In this document: positions 25,310 to 34,302 of the stretch, piece by piece | How the letters are laid out: the number at the start of each line of letters is the position of its first letter | How positions within the stretch are numbered: position 1 is the first letter of the stretch | Source: Altererythrobacter sp. | Lineage (GTDB): Bacteria; Pseudomonadota; Alphaproteobacteria; Sphingomonadales; Sphingomonadaceae | Direction: 5' to 3' | Length of the DNA: 64,000 nt | Assembly (NCBI GenBank): GCA_031178065.1 | Contig: JAPSJS010000002.1 | Span: 1-64,000 of the forward strand | Translations under genes and position numbers: made by a program | The notes under the pieces: generated by a model | Databases searched by the model: none | What the model saw: only the letters and a program-made list of their open reading frames with translations | What the model was told of the DNA's origin: nothing

Positions 25310-26020
25310 ATGGCGCAACCCTCCCCGCTGATGCCGCATGCGACCGCCACCTGGCTGGTCGACAACACCTCGCTCAGCTTCACGCAGATCGCCGACTTCT
25401 GCGGCCTGCACATCCTCGAAGTTCAGGCGATGGCCGATGATCTTGCAGGCAGCAAGTACACCGGCCGCGACCCGATCCACTCGGGGGAACTGACGCAGGA
25501 GGAGATCGAGCGCGGGCAGGCCGATCCGGGCTATGCGCTCAAGATGCAGCGCGCGCCGGTCGAGGTCACGCGGACCAAGGGCCCGCGCTACACCCCGGTG
25601 TCGAAGCGGCAGGACAAGCCCGACGGGATCGCGTGGATCCTGCGCAACCATCCGGAGATTTCGGACGCGCAGATCTCCAAGCTGATCGGCACCACGCGCA
25701 ACACGATCACGGCGATTCGCGAGCGCAGCCACTGGAACATCCAGAACATCCAGGCGAAGGATCCGGTGACGCTCGGCCTCTGCTCGCAGCGCGAGCTCGA
25801 CGCGGTCGTCGCCAAGGCGGCGAAGAAGGCCGGCTCCGACGGTGAAGCACCTGCGCCGGTGGTCGATTCGGGCACGGACCGTGAGAAGCTGATCGCCGAA
25901 CTGCGCGCCGAGCGCGACGCGAACGAGAAGGCTGCTGCCGAAGCCGCCCAGGAAGCCGAAGCCGCCGCCTGGCTCGAAGCCCGCCGCGCCGCCGAGAACG
26001 AGGGCGACGAACAGCTCTGA
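25310..26020 (+). CDS. trcR: Cell-cycle transcriptional regulator TrcR (DUF1013)
   Basis: A 236-residue protein of family PF06242, restricted to alphaproteobacteria. The conserved block runs from LVDNTSLSFTQIADFCG through KYTGRDPIHSGELTQEEI to a helix-turn-helix-like segment HPEISDAQISKLIGTTRNTI. The last 55 residues are a charged Ala/Glu coiled coil. ATG 25310 matches the start of relatives; frame upstream is leader. Annotated as a cell-cycle regulator acting with RNA polymerase; target genes here unknown. Confidence 0.9.
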   Translation: MAQPSPLMPHATATWLVDNTSLSFTQIADFCGLHILEVQAMADDLAGSKYTGRDPIHSGELTQEEIERGQADPGYALKMQRAPVEVTRTKGPRYTPVSKRQDKPDGIAWILRNHPEISDAQISKLIGTTRNTITAIRERSHWNIQNIQAKDPVTLGLCSQRELDAVVAKAAKKAGSDGEAPAPVVDSGTDREKLIAELRAERDANEKAAAEAAQEAEAAAWLEARRAAENEGDEQL

Positions 26021-26068
26021 GGATGCCGGGCACACCGCTGACGCGGCGCCTCTTCTGCTTCTCCTGCT

Positions 26069-26140
26069 ATCCCGGCCAAAGCTGGGATCGCTAACCACTC
26101 TTGGTCTGGCCCGAGAGCGATCCCAGCTTTCGCTGGGATG
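26069..26140. repeat. Inverted pair of CCCAGC/GCTGGG intergenic repeats
   Basis: Unit two (26120-26139) is a perfect 8-bp hairpin, ATCCCAGC-TTTC-GCTGGGAT. Unit one (26069-26091) is its reverse complement with two mismatches over 23 bases. They lie between trcR and the acyl-CoA ligase. This form of short mobile-type palindrome (REP-like) is dispersed in many alphaproteobacterial genomes. Confidence 0.75.
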
Positions 26141-26225
26141 ACGGAGTGCGCGCGTCGTCCTTGTGGTCGAGACCGCCTTCAGAAAGTCCTTGCCCTCGCG
26201 CACGCTCTCGCGCATCCATGTTGAC

Positions 26226-27941
26226 ATGGATGTCAGTAAGGCGCCTTATCAGCATGCCGCCCCGTGGGACACGCCGTTCGAACCGGTGGCGCTCCCCGAC
26301 CTCTTTGCGCGAACGACGGAGCGGCGGCCCGATGCACCGCTGGTCGACTTCCTCGGGCGGGTCTATTCCTACCGAGCGCTCCATCAGGAAGCGCGGCGCT
26401 TTGCGGCGGGCCTGCAGGAACTCGGCATTGCGCGCGGAGACCGGGTAGGGCTGTTCCTGCCCAATGTGCCGATCTACGTCTCCGCCTACTACGGCGCGAT
26501 GATGGCCGGTGCGGTGGCCGTCAACTTTTCGCCGCTCTACACGGTCGAGGAGCTCAAGCAGCAGGTCGAGGATTCGGGTACCCGTCTGCTGGTCACGATC
26601 GATGCCGCGAGCCTGCTGCCGACCGCGCTGGAGGTGCTCGACCGCTCACCGCTTGAAACGCTCGTCGTCGGCCGCCTGGGGGCGATGCTGACGCCGCTGA
26701 AGCGGGCCGCGCTCAAACTGCTCGGCCGTAAGAGCATTACAGCCATCCCGGCGAGGGCTGATATCCTAGAGTGGGCCGGCATGCTGCCCAAGCGTGAGCC
26801 TGCGCCCGTCGCGCTCTCGCCCGCCGATCTCGCGCTGCTGCAGTACACCGGCGGCACGACCGGGCGGCCCAAGGGCGCCATGCTCACGCATGCCAACCTG
26901 GCGATCAACGCGATGCAGGTCGATGCGATCGACCCGTTCGATCGCGACGAGCCCGACGTAATCATGGGTGCGCTGCCGCTGTTCCACGTCTTCGCGAACA
27001 CCTGCGTGCTCAACCGCACGGTTGCGAAAGGCGCCTGCATCGCGATGGTGCCGCGGTTCGACCCGAAGCAGGTGCTGCAGACGATCGAGCGCACCCGCGT
27101 CACCGCCTTTCCCGGCGTGCCGACGATGTTCCAGGCGCTGCTCGACCATCCGCGGATCGGCAGGACCGACTTCTCCTCGCTCAAGGTGGCGATCTCGGGC
27201 GGCGCACCGCTGCCCGCACCGGTGCGCGAAAAGTTCGAGGCGGCGAGCGGCGCACGGCTGGTCGAAGGCTACGGATTGACTGAGAGCTCGGGCGTGGTCT
27301 CGACCAATCCCTACACCGGGCTGCGCAAGCCGGGCACGATCGGGCAGGTCATCCCGCAGACCCGCGTGATGCTGCTCGACAAGGAAGATCCCACGAAACC
27401 CGCACCCGACGGCGAGCCGGGGGAGCTGGTCATCGCAGGACCGCAGATCATGCAAGGGTACTGGAACCACCCGGACGCGGCGAAAAACGCCTTCGCCGAT
27501 CTGGGCGGCACGCGGTGGCTGCGCACGGGGGACGTCGCCGAGATCGATGAGGACGGCTTCATCGCCATCGTCGACCGGATCAAGGACATGATCGCCGTCG
27601 GCGGGTTCAAGGTCTTCCCGAGCCAGGTCGAAGCGGTGCTGCTCGAGCACGCGGCGGTCAAGGAAGCGCTCGTGATCGGCGTTCCCGACGCCTATCGCGG
27701 AGAGACGCCCCGGGTCTACGTGACGCTGGCTGGGGACGCCGAAGCGACCGCTGCGGAGCTCCAGACCTGGCTCAACGCCCGCGTCGGGAAGCACGAGCGC
27801 GTTTCCGGCGTCGTCATCCGCGCGGAACTGCCCAAGACGATGATCGGTAAGCTCGACCGCAAGGCCCTGCGCGCCGAAGTGCTGGAGGTCGCGGCCGGCG
27901 ATGACCCCGGCGACGTCGCCCCTGCAACAGGGGCTGGCTGA
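26226..27941 (+). CDS. Long-chain fatty acid-CoA ligase (FadD type)
   Basis: A 571-residue AMP-forming acyl-CoA synthetase: activates a fatty acid via acyl-AMP to acyl-CoA. Motifs: YTGGTTGRPKGAMLTH (P-loop, about 215), VEGYGLTESSG, LRTGDVAEIDEDGF, and the catalytic lysine in LPKTMIGKLDRKALR near the C-terminus. FadD-like rather than acetyl-CoA synthetase by length and the DRIKDMIAVGGFKVFP linker. ATG 26226 is used; an in-frame start at 26163 would add 21 residues without resemblance. Confidence 0.92.
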   Translation: MDVSKAPYQHAAPWDTPFEPVALPDLFARTTERRPDAPLVDFLGRVYSYRALHQEARRFAAGLQELGIARGDRVGLFLPNVPIYVSAYYGAMMAGAVAVNFSPLYTVEELKQQVEDSGTRLLVTIDAASLLPTALEVLDRSPLETLVVGRLGAMLTPLKRAALKLLGRKSITAIPARADILEWAGMLPKREPAPVALSPADLALLQYTGGTTGRPKGAMLTHANLAINAMQVDAIDPFDRDEPDVIMGALPLFHVFANTCVLNRTVAKGACIAMVPRFDPKQVLQTIERTRVTAFPGVPTMFQALLDHPRIGRTDFSSLKVAISGGAPLPAPVREKFEAASGARLVEGYGLTESSGVVSTNPYTGLRKPGTIGQVIPQTRVMLLDKEDPTKPAPDGEPGELVIAGPQIMQGYWNHPDAAKNAFADLGGTRWLRTGDVAEIDEDGFIAIVDRIKDMIAVGGFKVFPSQVEAVLLEHAAVKEALVIGVPDAYRGETPRVYVTLAGDAEATAAELQTWLNARVGKHERVSGVVIRAELPKTMIGKLDRKALRAEVLEVAAGDDPGDVAPATGAG

Positions 27942-28075
27942 CCGCACCCGAAGACGCTCGGTCCGTGGTGACGGCGCCGCCCCGGCAAAGCGCGGCCTTC
28001 ACTTTCGCCAATGTTTGGTCGGGACTCTGCCTTAGCGGGGGCGACGGGGAATAGTTGTCGTCGTCGGCTTGAGCC

Positions 28076-28534
28076 TCAGGTCGCCAGCGTCAGCTTCGGT
28101 TCGCCGTCGTCGCTCGAAACGGGCGACACCGGCTTCTCCGCTCCGCGCTGGTTGGGCGCGCGGTGGGCGAAGCGGCCTTCGACTTGCGCGCCCTGCTCGA
28201 TGGTCAGGGCGTCGTAGTTCACGTCGCCTTCGACCCGGGCCGATTTCAGCACGACGAGATGGCGCGCCGTGATCGAGCCGGAAATCCGGCCGGCCAGACG
28301 TGCGGTCTCGGCACTGATCGCGCCTTCGATCACGCTCGTCTCGCCCTGCACCAGCGATTCGCAGGCGATGTCGCCTTCGATGCGGCCGTCGACGTGAAGC
28401 TCGGTGGAGGCGGACACGTCGCCCTTGATGGTGACGTCGGCGCCGATCACGGAGAACGTCGAGCTGGAAGGGGCGGAAGGTCTAGCCATCGGAATCGCTC
28501 CCGCCGACTCGGGCTCTGGCTTCTTTGAGAACAT
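28076..28534 (-). CDS. Bactofilin (polymer-forming cytoskeletal protein)
   Basis: A 152-residue bactofilin: a central beta-helix of repeated short strands (FSVIGADVTIKGDV, LHVDGRIEGDI, SVIEGAI, GSITARHLVVL, ARVEGDVNYDAL) flanked by disordered Pro/Ser-rich tails. Bactofilins self-assemble without nucleotide at the membrane and position cell-wall enzymes. The start (ATG 28534) lies inside the upstream M23 peptidase gene, with a 53-base overlap, a known functional pairing. Confidence 0.93.
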   Translation of the reverse strand: MFSKKPEPESAGAIPMARPSAPSSSTFSVIGADVTIKGDVSASTELHVDGRIEGDIACESLVQGETSVIEGAISAETARLAGRISGSITARHLVVLKSARVEGDVNYDALTIEQGAQVEGRFAHRAPNQRGAEKPVSPVSSDDGEPKLTLAT

Positions 28535-29639
28535 CGGGCGCTGTCTCCAGGAAGGGCCGCGGATTGACCGCGCGGCCGTTGATGCGGACTTCGAAGTGGA
28601 GGTGCGGGCCGGTCGAGCGGCCGGTGCTGCCGATCGCACCGATCACGTCGCCGGTGTCGACCTGTTGGCCGACCTTGGCGGAAAACTTCGACATGTGGGC
28701 GTACCGGGTGGTCAGACCGTTGCCGTGGGTGATCTCGACCACTTTGCCGTAGCCCGACTTGCGCCCGACGAAGCTGACGCGGCCTTCCGCCGCGGCGAAG
28801 ATCGGGGCGCCGACGGGGCCGCGGAAGTCGAGGCCCTTGTGCATTGCGCCGTGGCCCGTGAACGGATCGCGGCGATAGCCAAAGCCCGACGAGATGTACT
28901 TGAGATTGGCGGGCTCGAATTGCGGAATGCCATCGAGGCCCTGCTCAAGGGCGGCCATCTGCGCGAGGCTGAGGCCGAGGCGCTCGAAACGCGGATCGAC
29001 TTTGCCGTCGGCACCGGTCGCAAGCAGTTCGAGCGGACCACCCATCGCGTCCCGATGAGCCGAGCGCAGGATCGCCGAAGGATCGAGCCCGAGCGTGCGC
29101 ATCGCCTCTGCGGCGCGTTCGGCGCGATGGTCGGCGAAGCGGGTCATCTTCTCGACCAGCGCGAGCTGGCGGGCTTCGATCTGAGCCAGCGACCGCGCTT
29201 CGGGGAAGACCGCGCTGACCTTGGCGACGGTTTCTGCCGCCTCTCCGGTTGAATCGCTGACCGGCGCCTGCCCCTTGATGTCGTCGGGCAGCATTTCGGC
29301 CATTTCCTCGAGCACCGTCTGGCGCTGTTCGAGATCCTTGGCGACGGCGGTGAGATCGTCACCGTAGGTGTCGAGCCGCTCTTCGGAAGTCGCGACTCTC
29401 GCCTCTCGCTCGAGCAGTGACATGCGGTCCGCTTCCGCGCGGAACTGGTTCCAGCCCATGATCGCGAGGCTGACCATCCATGCGACGAACGCCGCCGAGG
29501 CGATCGCCGCGGCGGTCATCTGGACGCGCGATGAAATTCGGATGAAACGGACCTGTCCCTGGGATCGCATGAAGAATTCGCGATCCGGGAACCAAGCCCG
29601 AAGGCGGTCCACCCATCCGCCTACGGTTGAGCTAGTCAC
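28482..29639 (-). CDS. M23-family metallopeptidase partnered with bactofilin
   Basis: A 385-residue periplasmic LytM-type endopeptidase. One membrane anchor at about residues 42-64, a coiled-coil region (ERLDTYGDDLTAVAKDLEQ) and the C-terminal peptidase with YRRDPFTGHGAMHKGLDFRG and STGPHLHFEVR (zinc ligands H, D and H). Its neighbour is bactofilin; the pair likely remodels peptidoglycan at a localised site in cell-shape control. GTG 29639 is used, though TTG at 29642 is equally possible. Confidence 0.9.
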   Translation of the reverse strand: MTSSTVGGWVDRLRAWFPDREFFMRSQGQVRFIRISSRVQMTAAAIASAAFVAWMVSLAIMGWNQFRAEADRMSLLEREARVATSEERLDTYGDDLTAVAKDLEQRQTVLEEMAEMLPDDIKGQAPVSDSTGEAAETVAKVSAVFPEARSLAQIEARQLALVEKMTRFADHRAERAAEAMRTLGLDPSAILRSAHRDAMGGPLELLATGADGKVDPRFERLGLSLAQMAALEQGLDGIPQFEPANLKYISSGFGYRRDPFTGHGAMHKGLDFRGPVGAPIFAAAEGRVSFVGRKSGYGKVVEITHGNGLTTRYAHMSKFSAKVGQQVDTGDVIGAIGSTGRSTGPHLHFEVRINGRAVNPRPFLETAPDVLKEARARVGGSDSDG

Positions 29640-29905
29640 CAATTACGACCCCTATGCCGTCCTTTTATCCCGGCGGGGCCGCTACCACGCGAGCCGCCGC
29701 GGGTCGAATCGTGAGACAAGGCAAAAGGGCGAATCGAACGACTCGCGGGCTGAATCGTTTCCAGGTTACGAAATTAACCCGAGTTCTTCACAAATGGGCT
29801 CAACTCCCGGCGGACGAATCCGCGCCTGACAGGCCCTGCCACCGCTGCTAGGCCATGCGCCATGGGCTCGATTGCAAGCGGCCGTTCCAGGCCGATCTCC
29901 CCCTG

Positions 29906-30574
29906 ATGCGCGCCCGCCGAATCGGTCTGCTCGGCGGCAGCTTCAACCCCGCCCATGGCGGGCACCGCCGGATATCGCTCTTTGCCGCCGAGATGCTCGG
30001 GTTGGACGAAGTCTGGTGGCTCGTCTCGCCCGGCAATCCGCTCAAGCCCCGGGCCGGAATGGCTCCGCTGCCCGCGCGGGTGAAGTCGGCAATTCGCCAG
30101 GCGCGCCGCGCGCCGATTCGCGTCACCGCAATCGAGCGCGAACTCGGCACCCGGTACACTGTCGAGACGCTGCGGGCGCTGATCCGGCGCTATCCGGACC
30201 GCCAGTTCATATGGCTCATGGGGGCGGACAATCTCGCGCAGTTCCACCAGTGGAAGGATTGGCGCGGCATAGCGCGTGCGATGCCGATTGCGGTGATTGC
30301 CCGGCCCGGCTATGATGGCGAGGCTTTCGCAAGCCCCGCGATGGCATGGTTGCGTCGACATCGGGTCGAAGCTGCCGATTTCAGGAACAGGGGCGACTGG
30401 AGTGCGCCGAGCCTGGTGACATTGCGTTTCGATCCGGATCCCCGATCGGCCACGGCCATCCGCCGTGCCGACCCCGAGTGGGCCGGGCGTTACTCGCAGG
30501 TTCCGCCGCGCGATCAGCTTACATTTCGCCGAATAGTCCCCACATCCCGCGGGGAGCGCGCGCAGGCGCCATGA
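29906..30574 (+). CDS. nadD: Nicotinate-nucleotide adenylyltransferase
   Basis: A 222-residue enzyme that adenylates nicotinate mononucleotide to deamido-NAD in NAD synthesis. ATP-binding GLLGGSFNPAHGGHRRIS near the N-terminus, WLMGADNLAQFHQWKDW in the middle and the SATAIR motif near the end. ATG 29906 places the P-loop-like motif at residue 7, as in relatives; an ATG at 29855 would add 17 residues. First gene of a run nadD-rsfS-rlmH-envC-like-ctpA-dsbB-coq7. Confidence 0.93.
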   Translation: MRARRIGLLGGSFNPAHGGHRRISLFAAEMLGLDEVWWLVSPGNPLKPRAGMAPLPARVKSAIRQARRAPIRVTAIERELGTRYTVETLRALIRRYPDRQFIWLMGADNLAQFHQWKDWRGIARAMPIAVIARPGYDGEAFASPAMAWLRRHRVEAADFRNRGDWSAPSLVTLRFDPDPRSATAIRRADPEWAGRYSQVPPRDQLTFRRIVPTSRGERAQAP

Positions 30575-30631
30575 TGCGCATCGCCGCCCTCGCATTTTCT
30601 CTCGCAACCGTCAGGAGCGCAATATCCGCCT

Positions 30632-31045
30632 ATGAACCAGGCGCAAACATCCATGCCCGAGCACGATTCGCGGCATCCGCCGGTGATTGAAGCCGAGCCG
30701 GGCTCGCTTCACGCGCTCGTCCTCACGCAACTGGAGGACGACCAGGCGCAGGACGTCGTGTCGATTCCGCTCACCGGCAAGTCGAGCATTGCCGATCACA
30801 TGGTCATCGCTTCGGGCCGTTCGACCCGCCAGGTGGCCGCGATCGCGCAGAAGCTCGCCGAAAAGGTCAAGCAGGAAGGCCATGGGCCCGTGCGGCTCGA
30901 GGGCCTGCCACAGGCCGACTGGGTGCTGATCGACGCGGGCGACGTGGTCGTCCACCTGTTCCGCCCGGAAGTGCGCAGCTTCTACAACCTGGAACGCATG
31001 TGGGCCTTCGGCGACGCCCCGCCCGTGGCGGCCGGAACCGCCTGA
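30632..31045 (+). CDS. rsfS: Ribosome silencing factor RsfS
   Basis: A 137-residue RsfS/DUF143 protein that binds uL14 on the large subunit and blocks subunit joining in starvation. The core domain (residues about 25-125) has SSIADHMVIASGRSTRQV and DWVLIDAGDVVVHLF, ending RSFYNLERMW. Standard neighbour of nadD and rlmH. ATG 30632 is used; the ribosome site is distant, and Met8 is an alternative. Confidence 0.95.
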   Translation: MNQAQTSMPEHDSRHPPVIEAEPGSLHALVLTQLEDDQAQDVVSIPLTGKSSIADHMVIASGRSTRQVAAIAQKLAEKVKQEGHGPVRLEGLPQADWVLIDAGDVVVHLFRPEVRSFYNLERMWAFGDAPPVAAGTA

Positions 31046-31073
31046 CACACAGCATGACCTCGCGTGCTGCTTC

Positions 31074-31200
31074 TCCGGCTCCGGCCCGAAGGGCCGCAAG
31101 GCCGGAATCGAAGCCGAAGGTGCAGATGGCCAGAGGCCACCTGCAGGGCTACCCGCAGCACCCGCAGGGTGCGAGGAAAGCCAAGGCGGCGCATGCCGCC
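31074..31200. repeat. Chain of four hairpins between rsfS and rlmH
   Basis: Four stem-loops follow each other: a nested one at 31074-31106 (GGCCC-GAA-GGGCC inside TCCGGC/GCCGGA), an 11-base arm pair with one mismatch at 31121-31145, a bulged stem at 31154-31173 and GGCGGC-GCAT-GCCGCC at 31185-31200. A short 52-codon frame (from ATG 31054) crosses them but has no ribosome site. May be a composite repeat element or a structured leader of rlmH. Confidence 0.55.
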
Positions 31201-31224
31201 GCCGGCGCTTGAGGCCCACGAAGG

Positions 31225-31647
31225 ATGCTCCTGCATGTCGTGGCGCGCGGCAAGATCGGGCGATCGCCCGAAGCCGAACTGGTCGCGCGCTACGAGAAGC
31301 GGCTGACCTGGCCTTTCAGATCCACCGAACTGCCTGAGACCGGGGGCAAAGTGCCCGATCCGCAGCCCCCTGTGCGCACCGTTCTGCTCGACGAGCGCGG
31401 CAAGCAGCTCTCCTCAGAAGATTTCGCCGCGTTGCTCGGGCGCTGGCGCGACGAGGGCGTGCGCGAAGCGCGCTTCGTGCTCGGCGCGGCCGACGGTCAT
31501 TCGGCGGAGGAACGCGCCGGGGCTGACCTTCTCCTGGCCTTCGGCAAGGCGACCTGGCCGCACCTGCTGGCACGCGCCATGCTGGTCGAACAGCTCTACC
31601 GCGCCACCGCGATTCTTGCCGGACACCCCTACCATCGGGCAGGGTAG
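31225..31647 (+). CDS. rlmH: 23S rRNA pseudouridine-1915 N3-methyltransferase RlmH
   Basis: A 140-residue SPOUT methyltransferase that modifies helix 69 of 23S rRNA using S-adenosylmethionine. The knot motifs FVLGAADGHS (about residue 84) and the C-terminal RAMLVEQLYRATAILAGHPYHR are conserved; length is slightly short of the usual 155. ATG at 31225. Followed four bases later by the EnvC-like gene. Confidence 0.94.
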   Translation: MLLHVVARGKIGRSPEAELVARYEKRLTWPFRSTELPETGGKVPDPQPPVRTVLLDERGKQLSSEDFAALLGRWRDEGVREARFVLGAADGHSAEERAGADLLLAFGKATWPHLLARAMLVEQLYRATAILAGHPYHRAG

Positions 31648-31651
31648 CGCG

Positions 31652-32875
31652 ATGCCGCGTCGCGTGACGATCCTCGTCCTGATTATGACTGCCGCCGCCG
31701 GTGCGATCGGCGGTATTGCTGCCGCGCAGCGGGCCGACGGCTTCTTCGAGCCCGACGATGCGCGTGCCGCACTCCGCGAGGCGCAGGAGGAGGCGCGGGC
31801 CGCCGAACTGCGCGGGGCGCGGCTCGAAGCCGAAGCGCGCGCCGCGACCGAGGCGGCGGAGAAGACGGCGCGAGAGGCAGCCGCGCTCGCCGCGCGTATC
31901 CAGCAGGCGGAAGCCGACATCGCCGCTGCGGAGGCGCGGATCGCGCTGATCGACGGTCAGCGGCGGCAGCTCGACATGCGTCTGGCCGAGCGGCGCGAGC
32001 CGCTGCTGCGCCTCACCGCCGCGTTGCAGAAGTTCGCGCGCCGGCCGCTCGCGCTCTCGGCCCTGCGCCCGGGATCGCTGCGCGAGACGGTCTATCTGCG
32101 CGCCCTGCTCGAGACGACCATTCCCGAGGTGCACCAGCGCACCGCTGCCCTCCGCGCGGAGATCGCGCGCGGGCAGCGGCTCGAGACCGAAGCGCAGCAG
32201 GCTCTCGCGGCCTTGCGTCAGAGCGAGGCGCAGCTCGGCACCCGGCGGCAGAGGCTGGTCGGGCTCGAAAGCCGGCAACGGCTCGCGTCGCGTCGCGCAA
32301 CGGGCGTCGCTGCCCGCGAGGCCGATCGGGCGCTCGCTCTGGCGGAGGAGGCGCGCGATCTCGACGCGCTCATCGCAAGGCTTGATGACGTTAGCGTACT
32401 GCGCCGCGAACTTGCCGCGCTTTCGGGGCCTATTATTCGGCCTGCCGATCCCGAATCGGCGCGGATATCCGCTACTGCCCGGCCGACGCCCATCCCGTCG
32501 GCGACGGCGCCGCCGGACGATTTCCAGCTTCCCGTGGTCGGGCAGACCGTGGCCGGCTTCGGCGCAGTGTCGTCGGCAGGCCTGCGCAGCAACGGCCTCT
32601 CGCTGGCGCCGCGCCCCGCCGCGCAGGTCGTCGCGCCCAGCAGCGGCCGGGTCGCCTTCGCCGGCCCTTATCGCGGCTACGGCCGGATCGTCATTATCGA
32701 GCACGAGGGAGGATGGACCAGCCTCGTCACCGGCCTTGCGCGCATCGACGTCGATGCCGGGGAGACGCTCGTCTCCGGCGCCCCGCTCGGCGTGGCGGCG
32801 GTGGAGGCGCCGGTCGTGACACTCGAACTCAGGCGGGACGGAACGCCGATGAACCCGCTCGATTATGTCGGGTAG
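31652..32875 (+). CDS. EnvC-like murein hydrolase activator (degenerate M23 domain)
   Basis: A 407-residue protein: signal peptide or N-terminal anchor (residues 5-28), a long Ala/Arg/Glu coiled coil (about 35-235), and a C-terminal LytM fold (VVAPSSGRVAFAGPYRGYGR). Zinc ligands are missing: the expected HxxxD and HLHFE are replaced, the latter by VVTLELRR. Such inactive LytM proteins activate septal amidases, so this is probably an EnvC equivalent. ATG 31652 follows AGGG. Confidence 0.88.
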   Translation: MPRRVTILVLIMTAAAGAIGGIAAAQRADGFFEPDDARAALREAQEEARAAELRGARLEAEARAATEAAEKTAREAAALAARIQQAEADIAAAEARIALIDGQRRQLDMRLAERREPLLRLTAALQKFARRPLALSALRPGSLRETVYLRALLETTIPEVHQRTAALRAEIARGQRLETEAQQALAALRQSEAQLGTRRQRLVGLESRQRLASRRATGVAAREADRALALAEEARDLDALIARLDDVSVLRRELAALSGPIIRPADPESARISATARPTPIPSATAPPDDFQLPVVGQTVAGFGAVSSAGLRSNGLSLAPRPAAQVVAPSSGRVAFAGPYRGYGRIVIIEHEGGWTSLVTGLARIDVDAGETLVSGAPLGVAAVEAPVVTLELRRDGTPMNPLDYVG

Positions 32876-32954
32876 GGCGATTGGAGCCGGACCGTATCCT
32901 CATCTGGCATTAAGCCCGCGCGCGCGATAAAAGCGTTCTCGTAAAGGAGGCTTT

Positions 32955-34298
32955 ATGGCCATCAAATTCGCCGATCTCGCCCGATCGGCTGCGCTTGTCA
33001 CCGCGGTGGCGCTCATTCCGGCAACGACCGCGGGCGTCGCGCAGGTGGATGGCCGTGCCGGCTCCGAATTCGCGCGCCTGTTCGCGACGTACGAGCGGAT
33101 CAAGGCCAGCTACGTCGAGCCGGTCGACGACGAGACGCTGATCCGCGGCGCGATCGATGGCATGCTCGCCAGCCTCGATCCGCATTCTGCCTATCTCGAC
33201 GGGTCGGACCTGCAGCGGCTCGAAACGATGATCGACGGCAATTACACCGGCCTCGGGCTTTCCGTGCAGATGGACGACGGCGCAGTGAAGATCATCTCAC
33301 CGTTCCGCGGCAGTCCGGCGATGGAGGCCGGGCTCAAGGCCGGCGACTACATCACCCATCTCGACGGCGAACTGATCTACGGGGGCGATCTCGACGAGGC
33401 GGTCACCCGTATGCGCGGACCCGCCGGCACCTCGATCCGCCTGACGATCTTCCGCCCCGGGCGCGACGAACCGTTCGACGTCACGGTCACGCGCGGGCTG
33501 ATCGAGCTCGAGCCGGTCACGCACGAGCTCAAGCCCGGCAATATCGGTGTGATAATGGTCAACGAGTTCTCGCGCGACGTGGGGGCCGATGTCTTCTCCG
33601 CCTGGGAGGCGCTTTCCAAGGAAGCGCCCGGGGGCCTCAGCGGCCTCGTGCTGGACTTGCGCACCAACCCCGGCGGCTCGCTCGATGAAGCCGTCGCGTT
33701 GAGCGACCTCTTCCTCGAGGAAGGGCGCATCGTCTCGCAGCGCGGCCGTGCTGCGGGTGAGACTTACGTCTACAACGCCGAAACGGTCTATCGCGGGCAG
33801 ATCGCCAAGGACGTGCCGATGGTGGTGCTGATCGATGCCGGCTCGGCTTCCGCCAGCGAAATCGTCGCGGGCGCTCTGCAGGATCATCGCCGCGCCGTGG
33901 TCATGGGCCAGCGCAGCTTCGGCAAGGGCAGCGTGCAGACGCTTCTGCCGCTCGGGCCCGACGCCGCGCTCAAGCTCACCACCGCGCGCTACTACACGCC
34001 GGCGGGCCATTCGGTGCAGGAAGGCGGGATCGATCCCGACATCGCGGTGCCGCAGCTTTCGGATCCGGACCTGGCCAAGCGGGCGAAGTTCATCCTGCGC
34101 GAATCGGACCTGCGTGGGCACCTCGTCAACGAAGCCGCGCTCAAGGACGAAGAGCTCGAGCGTGACCTGCGCGAGGATCCGCGCTTCACGATGACTGCGG
34201 ACGAGCTGAAGGAGCAGGGGATCGAGGATTACCAGCTCCACTACGCGCTCGAAACGCTGCGCCGCACCGCACCGACCGCTCTCGTGCGCCGGAGGTAG
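32955..34298 (+). CDS. ctpA: Carboxy-terminal processing protease (S41)
   Basis: A 447-residue periplasmic serine protease. Signal peptide (residues 1-29), an N-terminal helical lobe, a PDZ domain (about 85-170, GLGLSVQMDD to GTSIRLTIFRP) and the S41 core with nucleophile Ser in GSASASEIVAG and Lys base in SFGKGSVQT. Strong ribosome site AAAGGAGG before ATG 32955. Typical substrates are lipoproteins and cell-wall hydrolases. It stands after the EnvC-like gene in a probable operon. Confidence 0.95.
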   Translation: MAIKFADLARSAALVTAVALIPATTAGVAQVDGRAGSEFARLFATYERIKASYVEPVDDETLIRGAIDGMLASLDPHSAYLDGSDLQRLETMIDGNYTGLGLSVQMDDGAVKIISPFRGSPAMEAGLKAGDYITHLDGELIYGGDLDEAVTRMRGPAGTSIRLTIFRPGRDEPFDVTVTRGLIELEPVTHELKPGNIGVIMVNEFSRDVGADVFSAWEALSKEAPGGLSGLVLDLRTNPGGSLDEAVALSDLFLEEGRIVSQRGRAAGETYVYNAETVYRGQIAKDVPMVVLIDAGSASASEIVAGALQDHRRAVVMGQRSFGKGSVQTLLPLGPDAALKLTTARYYTPAGHSVQEGGIDPDIAVPQLSDPDLAKRAKFILRESDLRGHLVNEAALKDEELERDLREDPRFTMTADELKEQGIEDYQLHYALETLRRTAPTALVRRR

Positions 34299-34302
34299 GC
34301 GT

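Noticed and set aside
31054-31212. A 52-codon frame through the rsfS-rlmH hairpin chain
   Set aside because: No ribosome site, composition follows the palindromes, and the product (Ala/Arg/Pro-rich) resembles no protein.
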